The notes beneath the pieces are model-generated. The model was not told the DNA's origin, searched no databases, and saw only the letters and a list, made by a program, of their open reading frames with translations. From Dermanyssus gallinae (lineage: Eukaryota; Arthropoda; Arachnida; Mesostigmata; Dermanyssidae): DNA of 64,000 bases. The translations under genes and the position numbers were made by a program. The DNA lies in the NCBI GenBank assembly GCA_003439945.1, contig QVRM01001766.1, positions 62,001 through 126,000 on the forward strand, given 5' to 3'. Shown in pieces: positions 59,071-64,000 of this stretch; position 1 is the first letter of the stretch, and the number at the start of each line of letters is the position of its first letter.

Positions 59071-59985
59071 AACAACATCAGCAACAACAACAACAACGTT
59101 TTGCAACATGAAGCACTGACATAGGTTTCGTTTATCGTCGAACGCTCTTGACATTATTCTGCTGGGTGGTTTGAACTAATGCAGTCGAATCAAGGACGCG
59201 TCTCATTATTTCCGCCATACTAAAAAGTTTCTCTAAATAAATCTACACAATTAGCGCAAAGGGCAGGATTAAAGCCACTATAATTATGATCACTATTATT
59301 ATTAGTATCACCCACCACCATAAAGCGACCATGGAGACAACTTTATGATGTCTCGGCGTCGCATTGCCGAGCCATAGTGCCCGTTTAGTAAAGGAAACGA
59401 TTTAATCCATTAAAGCGGACAAGCTAGACAGATGCGAGCCACCAATCGTGATCAGAAGAACCACTGGACAAAAATGTCTACAGCGTATACTTATATTGCT
59501 GTACCGAGTATTGCACTATGTATCAAATAAAGTGCAATATTCGGTCGTATTTGACTACTGAACTGCTCAGCGTGCAATAGATAGTTCGAATAGTAGAAAA
59601 CCCTAGGTTACAAAAAGCCTTGGTTGCCACCAAGCATGGGTCTCATCGCAAGCAAACAACACGAGGAGTATGCGAATGCAATAAACGTAGAAAGGAGAAC
59701 GAGGAAAATTGCAGCAGGCAGAAAAAAAAAGAACAATTCATATTTCTGTACCTGTGTCGACTTTCCGCAGCCAGTTGAGCCAGCGATAATCGTGATGGGG
59801 TACTCGTCAACGGAACGCAAGATGTCCTGCCAATGATCGTTGACAGGCAGATTTGGAGGTTTGGGCTGATTATTTGGAGAAAAAAATCTGGCCGCAAGGC
59901 GGTCAGCCTCTTCAGCCAACATCGCGCCTACTTGACGCTGTTTCACTCGACGGCAACTACTGAAATGAGATAATTTGTTTGTCAT
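36995..59985 (-). CDS. spn-E: spindle-E/TDRD9-like piRNA-pathway RNA helicase (whole gene span, spliced)
   Basis: Multi-exon minus-strand gene read from about 59985 down to the stop at 36995. In order the exons encode Walker A (GSTGCGKSTQ), motif Ia (SQPRR), DEVH box, SAT motif, motif V (ATNIAESSVTV), motif VI (QRAGRAGR), the ratchet/OB-fold region ending GAFYPNYF, then an extended Tudor domain. A DEAH helicase followed by a single Tudor domain is the defining architecture of fly Spindle-E and vertebrate TDRD9, which act in germline perinuclear nuage in piRNA production and transposon silencing. Recognised exons sum to about 1265 codons against roughly 1400 in the family, so an N-terminal piece and a short stretch between exons 2 and 3 are missing from my model. 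Splice phases match at all other junctions. Identification of the family is firm; the exact exon set is not. Confidence 0.9.
39369..39475. repeat. (ATT)n microsatellite next to a spn-E splice donor
   Basis: About 105 bases of near-pure ATT repeats (one CATT and one ACT interruption) ending 17 bases from the donor of exon 39620-39493. Confidence 0.95.
39493..39620 (-). CDS. spn-E: spn-E/TDRD9 small exon before the Tudor domain
   Basis: A 128-base exon, too short to stand out as an open frame, found by splice logic. The acceptor is gctgtatgccag|GCGGTAAA (39620), in phase 1 to match the preceding exon. The donor is TTTTCAG|GTTTGT (39493), in phase 0 to match the next. It encodes GKNPQNTVVISGLSPRYGPL followed by YAQAIRSTLQECIVSDVQMTFQ, which corresponds to the TDRD9 segment with the pattern DPxxTVVLxxxPPYGxLY. 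A long (AAT)n array on the sense strand starts about 17 bases downstream of the donor. Confidence 0.82.
40197..41400 (-). CDS. spn-E: spn-E/TDRD9 exon, helicase C lobe to OB-fold region
   Basis: A large 1204-base exon from acceptor tactatttctag|GTGGTT (41400) to donor GCTG|GTAAAG (40197), ending in phase 1. About 401 residues hold the second RecA-like lobe: VLVFVPGLVDI (motif IV region), LVPLHSTLSCEEQ, KVIIATNIAESSVTV (motif V), DFCLTKTL and CDQRAGRAGRVQNGRAYRL (motif VI). The winged-helix/ratchet part (SVLKAKVLGL, LPLDIYLSKLIVMG) follows, and the tail GAFYPNYF marks the OB-fold of DEAH helicases. All catalytic residues expected here look intact, so the enzyme should be active. The apparent residues after NAG in the open frame (to 40141) are intron read-through. 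Confidence 0.93.
41570..41945 (+). mobile_element. LINE ORF1 fragment with tandem CCHC zinc knuckles
   Basis: The plus-strand frame reads PRPAMCIKCLRLGHYASPC followed by CVNCGRNRHLVKNC, two CX2CX4HX4C knuckles 17 residues apart. This is the hallmark of the gag-like ORF1 of Jockey/I/R1-type LINEs, which bind element RNA. The preceding residues (TVEPPRP) fit the usual conserved proline-containing block. It lies in the first part of the 10.6-kb spn-E intron, antisense to that gene. Confidence 0.85.
42680..44400 (+). mobile_element. Degenerate LINE ORF1-like region (basic and coiled-coil segments)
   Basis: Plus-strand remnants include a basic segment (RKRGGWRIRSK, KQAPKRKRM) at 42.83-43.0 kb and a heptad-rich stretch with one stop (KTERKQVESLDTELTELRQ, then EAKVFRKAKAELEEEV) at 43.25-43.4 kb. 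This resembles the basic/coiled-coil N-terminal half of LINE ORF1 proteins. The base composition is purine-rich. Frames are interrupted repeatedly. It precedes RT remnants in the same orientation, so I treat 42.7-46.3 kb as one decayed element, although the zinc knuckles at 41.6 kb may be a separate insertion. Confidence 0.5.
42736..42825 (+). repeat. 45-bp tandem duplication, in frame
   Basis: Two units of 45 bp (caagtaatccaaat... / caagtaatccaaat...) keep the reading frame open and encode repeated QVIQIY(T/A)xxTYAGK. Confidence 0.92.
44590..45400 (+). mobile_element. Degenerate LINE reverse transcriptase
   Basis: Plus-strand remnants: TLEEAERARQRSTPSKAPGS and NGVPP (the RT entry KPGKAPGxDGIPP), CFLGTAGKILDNIIVERL in a shifted frame near 44950, AQYGFRKGN near 45025, and AYVDDLVLAVTSREIGAAE with catalytic YVDD near 45290. 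A poly-C run at 44778-44792 has disrupted the frame. Similar residues may continue to about 46340. The motif style resembles R1/TRAS-type elements. It is antisense to spn-E within its intron. Confidence 0.75.
46580..47650 (+). other. GC-rich block with hairpins and short tandem repeats, possibly a LINE tail
   Basis: It contains a perfect 8-bp stem with 4-base loop (tgagggca/tgccctca, about 46711-46730), a second GGGCC/GGCCC stem near 46762-46777, and a roughly 43-bp tandem repeat at 47508-47593 (gcttgcacgt...catccactgcacgt twice, with a decayed third copy). No convincing protein is present. Its position after the RT remnants suggests a structured 3' UTR of that LINE, but nothing proves it. 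Confidence 0.4.
47660..49640. other. Intron sequence without recognisable content
   Basis: Inside the 10.6-kb spn-E intron. No motif-bearing frame, tRNA-like head or LINE motif found. Confidence 0.5.
49642..50122 (-). pseudogene. Unrecognised 156-codon frame with paired cysteines, possibly LINE ORF1-like
   Basis: A minus-strand frame opening after a stop at about 50122, with no ATG at its start. It contains CSGC and, about 38 residues later, CLDC, then a lysine-rich stretch (GKKHKHSPSPQNAQTK). The two CXXC pairs could form a zinc-binding site, as in the N-terminal part of some LINE proteins. No RT follows downstream in the same orientation. Length and composition look coding, but I cannot name a family. 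It is in the sense orientation inside the 10.6-kb spn-E intron. Confidence 0.3.
51586..51858 (-). CDS. Unrecognised 90-codon open frame in a spn-E intron
   Basis: Minus-strand frame of about 90 codons ending at TAA, followed by a very AT-rich stretch that could be a 3' UTR. The composition looks coding: an acidic, Ser/Thr-rich start (SPKTATEDEHVALTK), then YALPEEILGLDTNSLYRVLLDKLG and a hydrophobic VMVAIFFSRGEIMAKVDV end. No signal peptide, membrane span or known motif is evident. It lies 160 bases downstream, in the same strand, of the possible exon 52140-52022, so the two might form a small nested gene, or this could be an alternative exon. The only phase-0 acceptor linking them (acgaag|ACTGCG) is weak. 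I do not recognise the family. Confidence 0.3.
   Translation of the reverse strand: MVRSCTYTNKSPKTATEDEHVALTKTAIDENSNMTYALPEEILGLDTNSLYRVLLDKLGLTKNCSMSTSNVMVAIFFSRGEIMAKVDVKE
52022..52140 (-). CDS. Tentative spn-E linker exon between helicase lobes
   Basis: A 119-base segment between a pyrimidine-containing acceptor (atcatccctaag, exon start 52140) and donor CTACAG|GTTAGT (exon end 52022). It begins in phase 1 and ends in phase 0, exactly what the flanking spn-E exons require (57229 ends in phase 1, 41400 begins in phase 0). Its last residues, VDKTVPIEMISLQ, would join to VVADLIFELD, giving a helix where TDRD9 proteins have a similar hydrophobic helix, and its 39 codons are about the expected spacing. 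Against it: the first half (VLTSSAVKSASIVDAS) shows no likeness to the family's YYLxDL segment, and the piece could belong with the unassigned open frame at 51858-51586. Phase agreement is seen; assignment is inference. Confidence 0.4.
52642..52989 (-). pseudogene. Unrecognised coding-like repeat, copy 1
   Basis: A minus-strand frame of about 115 codons ending in LSICWFSTPQFAEDLRK...EWEYKF-like residues (GWEYKFADLNWRCMRLER). Its last 60 codons match 55030-55190 on the opposite strand at both DNA and protein level, so it is a repeated, formerly coding element, not a spn-E exon. I do not recognise the family; a decayed transposon ORF is the likely source. Confidence 0.5.
53015..53214 (-). mobile_element. 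tRNA-derived SINE, family 1, copy C (in spn-E intron)
   Basis: Full-length minus-strand copy with tRNA-like head (53214 downward), box B slightly mutated (gggtccgagaccc), body ggactaaaaatcggccatgac and 3' part gtacacaggcattagccttac matching copy A. Confidence 0.88.
53295..53455 (+). repeat. Dispersed repeat (pair with 30125-30290)
   Basis: Second copy of the 30.1-kb repeat, starting 80 bases beyond the SINE copy at 53015-53214. Confidence 0.7.
54650..54790 (+). mobile_element. LINE RT motif A fragment
   Basis: The plus-strand frame reads LRGERNFVCAVFVDFKGAFN followed by TASRIIILNKFAKS and a stop. This is RT motif A (VDFKxAFD/N) with its flanking helix. No other motif can be placed with certainty nearby. 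It is antisense to spn-E. Confidence 0.72.
55025..55200 (+). pseudogene. Unrecognised coding-like repeat, copy 2
   Basis: Plus-strand remnants LSICWSRPHSL, EDLR, and EWEYKFADVN with stops between them, homologous to 52642-52820 in inverted orientation. It follows the RT motif A fragment at 54.7 kb by about 300 bases in the same strand, so both may be parts of one LINE. Confidence 0.5.
55710..55829 (+). CDS. Possible isolated plus-strand exon, unidentified
   Basis: A frame bounded by a possible acceptor (gttccagtag, about 55709) and a good donor (CCAG|GTAAGT, near 55829). It encodes PMLLIERFDWLELAGDVISK followed by a conserved-looking LDVLPLEAIGVADVAAPG. Hydrophobic VADVAAPG could be a glycine-rich nucleotide- or SAM-binding turn, as in FtsJ-type methyltransferases, but this rests on eight residues. 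No flanking exons were found, and the segment is inside a spn-E intron on the opposite strand. It may be a transduced or chance fragment. Confidence 0.25.
55985..56790 (-). mobile_element. Decayed LINE reverse transcriptase
   Basis: Minus-strand remnants in order: QIGFQAKMSATVPVMDFVE (the QxGFRxxRST segment), AGLFIDFRNAFDTVDVNI (motif A), FLSRLLSFMSNRSQVKV (after motif A) and ETKFISVTLNQMLAFEAQIA followed by RIRKKYL (thumb region, family pattern FLGVxLDxxLxFxxHI). Several stops and a missing YADD show it is dead. It resembles Jockey/CR1-type RTs and is in sense orientation relative to spn-E. Confidence 0.82.
57229..57473 (-). CDS. spn-E: spn-E/TDRD9 exon with DEVH box and SAT motif
   Basis: This exon runs from acceptor tggtaatctag|A (start 57473, phase 2) to donor GAAG|GTAAGT (end 57229, phase 1). 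It encodes LNNYSHIIVDEVHERSQDLD: the Walker B motif reads DEVH rather than DEAH, as in the TDRD9 subfamily. After an acidic loop come KIILMSATANTGDFVKYFG (motif III, SAT, coupling ATP hydrolysis to unwinding) and FVSVEG, where the family continues with its EVEGxxxP segment. An in-frame stop lies just upstream of the acceptor, so the exon cannot extend 5'. The entering phase 2 is not matched by the obvious donor of the preceding exon (phase 0), so one short exon or a different donor is missing between 58.8 and 57.5 kb. Confidence 0.88.
58826..58978 (-). CDS. spn-E: spn-E/TDRD9 exon, helicase motif Ia
   Basis: Fifty-one codons between acceptor ttcatgtag|GTGCCA (exon start 58978) and donor AAG|GTGCGT (exon end 58826). 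It encodes VPQLLLEEML, then HIAVSQPRRLAAISIAD (motif Ia, nucleic-acid contact) and ends GTICGYK, the usual VGYxV position of DEAH helicases. The entry phase is 0 and fits the P-loop exon. The frame stays open past this donor for about 28 more codons to a TAA near 58740, and that extension contains GASYTLCWPTCGVV, roughly where the family has the CTTGVLL motif (Ib). The exon could therefore be longer than given, but I found no donor there with the phase 2 needed by the next exon. A (TTG)n-type tract lies 45-120 bases upstream of the acceptor. Confidence 0.88.
59023..59098. repeat. (CAA)n microsatellite with CAG interruptions in spn-E intron
   Basis: About 75 bases of CAA repeats interrupted by CAG/CAT units. 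On the gene's sense strand it reads (TTG)n and sits 45-120 bases before the acceptor of the exon at 58978. Confidence 0.9.
59752..59985 (-). CDS. spn-E: spn-E/TDRD9 exon with Walker A motif (first recognised exon)
   Basis: Seventy-eight codons, open from an ATG at 59985. A charged N-terminal stretch is followed by WQDILRSVDEYPITIIAG and the P-loop GSTGCGKSTQ, the ATP-binding motif I of DEAH helicases. The donor is CAG|GTACAG at 59752/59751, phase 0, so it joins directly to VPQLLLEE of the next exon, restoring the family signature GCGKSTQVPQ. The start is uncertain: a good acceptor (tctcatttcag, AG at 59961-59960) lies 26 bases inside the ATG, so the true exon may start at 59959 and be preceded by an upstream coding exon. 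Family members carry about 100 more residues before the P-loop, which favours an unseen upstream exon. Confidence 0.88.
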
Positions 59986-60869
59986 TTACATTGTCGAGTA
60001 TATATTTATGGATTCGTCGGACTTTGTAAACGAAGTAGGGAAAACGTTTTGATTTGTCGCAAGTAGTATCCCCAGTTACGGTGAGCTTGTCGGAACTTGA
60101 ATGACAGGACAGCGGTGTGCTGTAGCGCTGCATAATGAAATGTTAAAAATTACATATGTATAGATTATCCTGCTCATCCTGAACCGTGAGTTCAGCACGG
60201 TGAACGCGCCTCACAATTACTGTATTGAAACTAAAGAACCTCCTTCTGTCAACAGCTCAGCATGCACCTCAGTGTATCCATCATGTTATACAAGGTCAGC
60301 ATTCTTTTTAGAGACAGCATATTATACAAGACCAATCAAACGTCAAAGGGTGTCATAAATCGCTCTTCTATATCTATAAAAACAAGAAAAATCAAAGCCA
60401 TTAAGCGTCAATTGTTTATCAAAAGAAACATCTGAATCCACTCGATGGCTTCCACTATGCCCGGACCGCTGCTAAACATGAATCTCACCCAAAACGCGCT
60501 AGTAATAGCGCACACTGGTAAAACGACATCTTTATGGCCGAGGGAGAAGCAAAGATGTCTGTGAGAAACTGCCTGAGTGTTTTTTGGCCAGAATGACAGG
60601 TTATTCAATCATTTTTAGCGCCCTGATCACTTCCGTTCTCGTCTGGACTCTCTCGTGTAATAATAATAATAACTTTTCAGATTAAGGTTCAATCGAGCTA
60701 CACTTCAATCTTGTCTCTTGCGGATGAACTTGAGTCATCGTCGATGTATATACACTTGGTTGGCCGCCTGTGCCTTCAATCCGCCTCTGAACGACCGACA
60801 AAGACCTCATCAAGCATCAATTTACCCGAACTGCGACAAAGCTTCTGTTCTCCTGTCAGAACAATTTTT

Positions 60870-61125
60870 CCCGATTACAAACTGCGTGTCACTTAACGCA
60901 GCCCGACTAGTTACGAAGAAATGCGTGCTATGCTCTTTGCCAATACATTACATCTCTTTAAAATAGATCTCGCCTGTGTTACTGATACGTGGACAGGCTA
61001 GTCATGCCAGTGCTTCAAAGCGGAAATGTCGATGAGCCTATATAGCGTCTATCGAGAGGATCACATACGGATAACGGGAGGTGGTATCTGTATTCTCCGT
61101 AATCCCGCGCTTAACTGTTGCAACT
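60870..61125 (+). mobile_element. LINE APE-type endonuclease fragment
   Basis: The plus strand reads SLNAARLVTKK (family NARSLxNK), then after a frameshift LFANTLHLFKIDLACVTDTW (TETW motif with the catalytic Glu replaced by Asp) and VYREDHIRITGGGICI (RxDRxxGGGVxI). This is the N-terminal APE endonuclease of CR1/Jockey LINEs, which nicks target DNA. It lies upstream of the spn-E exon at 59985, antisense to it. The RT remnants at 61.3 kb could belong to the same element after a large deletion. Confidence 0.72.
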
Positions 61126-61309
61126 GAGGCATCAACGAGTGAACATTCGAGCGTCATTGCAACCAATGGTGTGACAGCGCTACAGAGATCCCTCAATTCT
61201 CGCTTGGACCACAGACTCAACCATAGAGTGCAAAACCGATATCCAACAGAGAGAGAGAGAGAGATACACTAGGACCAGCGTTGTTTTGTCTTGGCATCCT
61301 GATCTGTTT

Positions 61310-62260
61310 ACAGAGCCCCGCTGACGTCTGGTACATGGATGATGCAATCCTGCGTGGTCCGGCGGACATCGGAGGATCTGTCGGCCGTACTACATGCGTA
61401 CTTAATTATAACAGGAAGGGCTGATACTCAACGCTTCTAAGTATGAGGTGCTAGCTACAGGAGGCAATCTACGAGAGCAAGAGAACGCCATCCAAACGAT
61501 TATGCAAACACTTCTTGGAATCCCCTTTCACACGACGCAGTCTTGGTTCGCCAAGAGTTAATTACATGTTGAGAAAATTCCCGACCTTCCGATATACCGA
61601 AATATGCCTTGCAGCATACGGCAATACCACTAGTGTTATTCTATACGATGTGTTGATTATTCGTTTAGAAGGAAACGTATGGAAAAGAGCAGGCCCTTCA
61701 ATAGGCTACGGAAACATTCCTATTAGAAGAACTACGAACCTTGCCGCAGCCTCTCTGTGCTGCACCACTAAATCAATTTGCTATTCTGGCAGTGGGATCA
61801 CCTATGAATGAAGATATAAAAATCGAATTAAAAAAAAGCAACCTAATCGTTGGCGACGATTAGAAACCAACTGGCTTGACCCCAGCCTTCTAGAAAGAAC
61901 ACGTAAACCAACATACGCTCGGCACTTGCAAAAATGAGATATCGACAAGAAATATCAAGGATGACCTTACATGAAGAAGATAAGGCATCAAGAAAGAAGC
62001 TTTTAGCGGCTAAGCATTCCTTTAGCGGGTAATGGATTCAGTCCCTACCCTACTGTCACCTGGGCACGGCACCAAGCTGGACCCTAACTCGTTCCACATA
62101 GTTTCGGCTATTAGGAAAGGCGCTCCGCGGTACTGTCATTTCATTATGCCTATTAAGCCCCAGCATCAGACATCCTGACCGGAACTTCTGCTCAGCTAGG
62201 TCCAGGACACTAACCAGTCGGTCGGGGGTCGGTGGCAGTCCAGTCATCTACCTCCGTGTT
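61310..62260 (+). mobile_element. LINE RT and C-terminal remnant (YMDD type)
   Basis: The plus-strand remnant DVWYMDDAILRGPADIGG holds catalytic YMDD. EGLILNASKYEVLATGG follows about 20 residues later (family GLxLNxxKCEV), then an open stretch at 61515-61811. At 62030-62160 WIQSLPYCHLGTAPSWTLT matches the WLxALPxxxxGxxLxxxxLR-type C-terminal block of one group of non-LTR polyproteins. All frames are broken. The motif order confirms a single plus-strand element. Confidence 0.72.
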
Positions 62261-62861
62261 CCGTGGTCGAAATAAGCCTTGACAGTTTTTGAATTTGGCC
62301 ACAACAATATGACAATATGAGGTCGTTACCGTATAATCATCTTTATCGTATGCCTTGCCTCTCTTGATCACCGGACCACAAAAATGTTACTATAGGGAGT
62401 TTACACATTTGACCAACGTTCTATTCTACTGCGAAAAAGATACTCGCGGGCGCATCACGGAGACCCACACTCGAAAAGAGCCATAGATTCCTTCGCCGTA
62501 ATCATACCTTCGTCACAGCTCTGTCGAGTGTGGATGGGATACTGGGTTCTATAGGCGTCGTTACCGCGAAGTTTTCGCGTGAGGTATATCGCAAAACGTA
62601 CGGATGCTATTAAGGCTGACTGACTATGCGAAGCGATGCTTCTGAGGAGATGATGTTATTGTTTGACTATTTGTAGAACAAGCGCGGACACTTCAATTGC
62701 GCGCCATGGGCTAATACGAAATTAACTGATAACAGTGAAATCGTTCATTTATCACAATTGTAAGAACTAAGCACTAATAACAAAAGTATTTTTAAACAAG
62801 TGTTTTATGTACACGTATTACAGTTACGAATGTACTTTTTAAATAATTATAATATAATAAT

Positions 62862-62916
<55 letters not shown>

Positions 62917-64000
62917 AGACATTTTAATCTATAAGAAAAAGTTTTTTTTAGCAATACTATCCGGTAAGTGAAAGAATAATAATATTAGTTGACACATTTG
63001 GTTCTTGCCTGGAAACGGTTGTACAAGATATCGCTGATCTCGATGGCGAGCGATGAATCACCACTTAGCAGCATTGACGGAGAACAGAACAATAGAACAC
63101 ATGTAGATCATCTATAAACACAGATACACAGCCACAGAGCTAGTAGCAAAGCCGGCCAAGAGCTTCAACAAACTGTTCTGTGTTTTGATCCGGCATCCTC
63201 TCTCTATTCGACGAGTCAGAGCGCGAGGCGGCCTGCTCAACTAATAGACACCACAGCGCGCCGGCGCCGCTGGACGTCATCAACAGCGTCGATACGGCTG
63301 GCTCGAACAGGAGTAGCGGTCGGCACCATCGACATATGCACATATGGCTGTTACAGGATTATTTAAAGATCGATAATAAAAGCATTGTAGAGCTCGTTAA
63401 AGCGTTGTTAGTAATTTGCTTCCAATGGAACGTCGTATCTAAGACGTCTTGTTTCGGAATGAGAGTCGGATTACTACAATTTGTGACACCCGGTGATGTT
63501 GCTCAACATAAGAGCATACTATACGCCATTGCAAGACAACCAGTCTTCGTATGCAGGAACTAAGCACATCGTCGTGTTCGTGAAAATTGATTGTGCTTAA
63601 CATAAAGAATATTTAGGGCCGGTTAGAAAGTGCGACATGATCGTTTAGAACAGGATTTGCAAAAATGAAGTTATTTTATTAGCTTTCACACCAAATGCCT
63701 TAAACTCATAATCCTGCGACCATTCGAAGCGCTCAAAAATAGCATATTCAACCCAATGCATATTTCATCAGTTGGCGGTCATGTTGGTATCAAATCTGTG
63801 AGTGGCGACCTTGTGGCTGTGACGCGACAGGTCGGCGGTAGTGAACGTGGCCTCACAGTCATTTATGCATGCACTCAATCTCGACATGCCCGCCGAAAAA
63901 TGTTAACTACATCGCAATCACGGCTCGCATTGCCATTGACTTGATACCAAAATGATCGTCATGAAATCGTCGTATTGGCCTGAATGTGTTAGTTTGTGTG
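62260..64000. other. No supported gene; possible upstream region of spn-E
   Basis: One minus-strand frame near 63192-63139 begins MPDQNTEQFVEALGRLCY and could be a first coding exon, but no matching donor is evident. A (TA)n lies at 62862-62914. Confidence 0.35.
62862..62914. repeat. (TAA)n-(TA)n microsatellite
   Basis: Short TAA units running into about 48 bases of TA. Confidence 0.95.

Noticed and set aside
63140..63343. Minus-strand frame as a possible spn-E first exon
   Set aside because: It has an ATG in fair context but no donor whose phase can be tested; left as a suggestion only.

Overview
The window is eukaryotic nuclear DNA, most likely from an arthropod; a chelicerate such as a mite or tick is my best guess, from gene structure and retroelement mix rather than from any diagnostic marker. 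It is intron-rich and gene-poor, carries many (TA)n, (TTG/CAA)n and (ATT)n microsatellites, and is littered with decayed non-LTR retrotransposons and tRNA-derived SINEs. There is no bacterial organisation, CRISPR array or operon. Almost all open frames in it are repeat-derived or chance.

One host gene is convincing. It lies on the minus strand from about 60.0 kb to 37.0 kb and encodes a DEAH-type RNA helicase with a Tudor domain, the spindle-E/TDRD9 family of the germline piRNA pathway. Exons recognised 5' to 3' are 59985-59752 (Walker A), 58978-58826 (motif Ia), 57473-57229 (DEVH box and SAT motif), a tentative 52140-52022, 41400-40197 (helicase C, ratchet and OB-fold region), 39620-39493, and 38713-36995 (Tudor domain and C-terminus). 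Splice phases agree at every junction except exon 2 to exon 3, where part of motif Ib is unassigned. The N-terminal exon(s) may lie upstream of 60 kb. The two large introns hold LINE debris in both orientations, a SINE and two unrecognised coding-like fragments.

The rest falls into two compartments. From 1 to about 18.2 kb there are many long microsatellites, GC-rich patches and only one LINE scrap and one SINE. From 18.2 to 64 kb microsatellites are few and transposon remnants dominate: LINEs at 20.9-22.5 (-), 25.9-28.1 (+), 30.9-31.8 (-, R2-like with a restriction-like endonuclease), 31.8-33.1 (+, best preserved), 41.6-46.3 (+), 54.7 (+), 56.0-56.8 (-) and 60.9-62.3 kb (+); a 575-bp foldback (MITE-like) element at 22.66-23.23 kb; two tRNA-derived SINE families with three copies each; and several two-copy repeats of unknown nature.

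No gene cluster or new enzymatic system is visible. The items most worth following are the piRNA helicase whose own introns are filled with sense and antisense LINE sequence, the long hairpin-forming element, the two SINE families, and the perfect hairpin at the broken end of the R2-like element.
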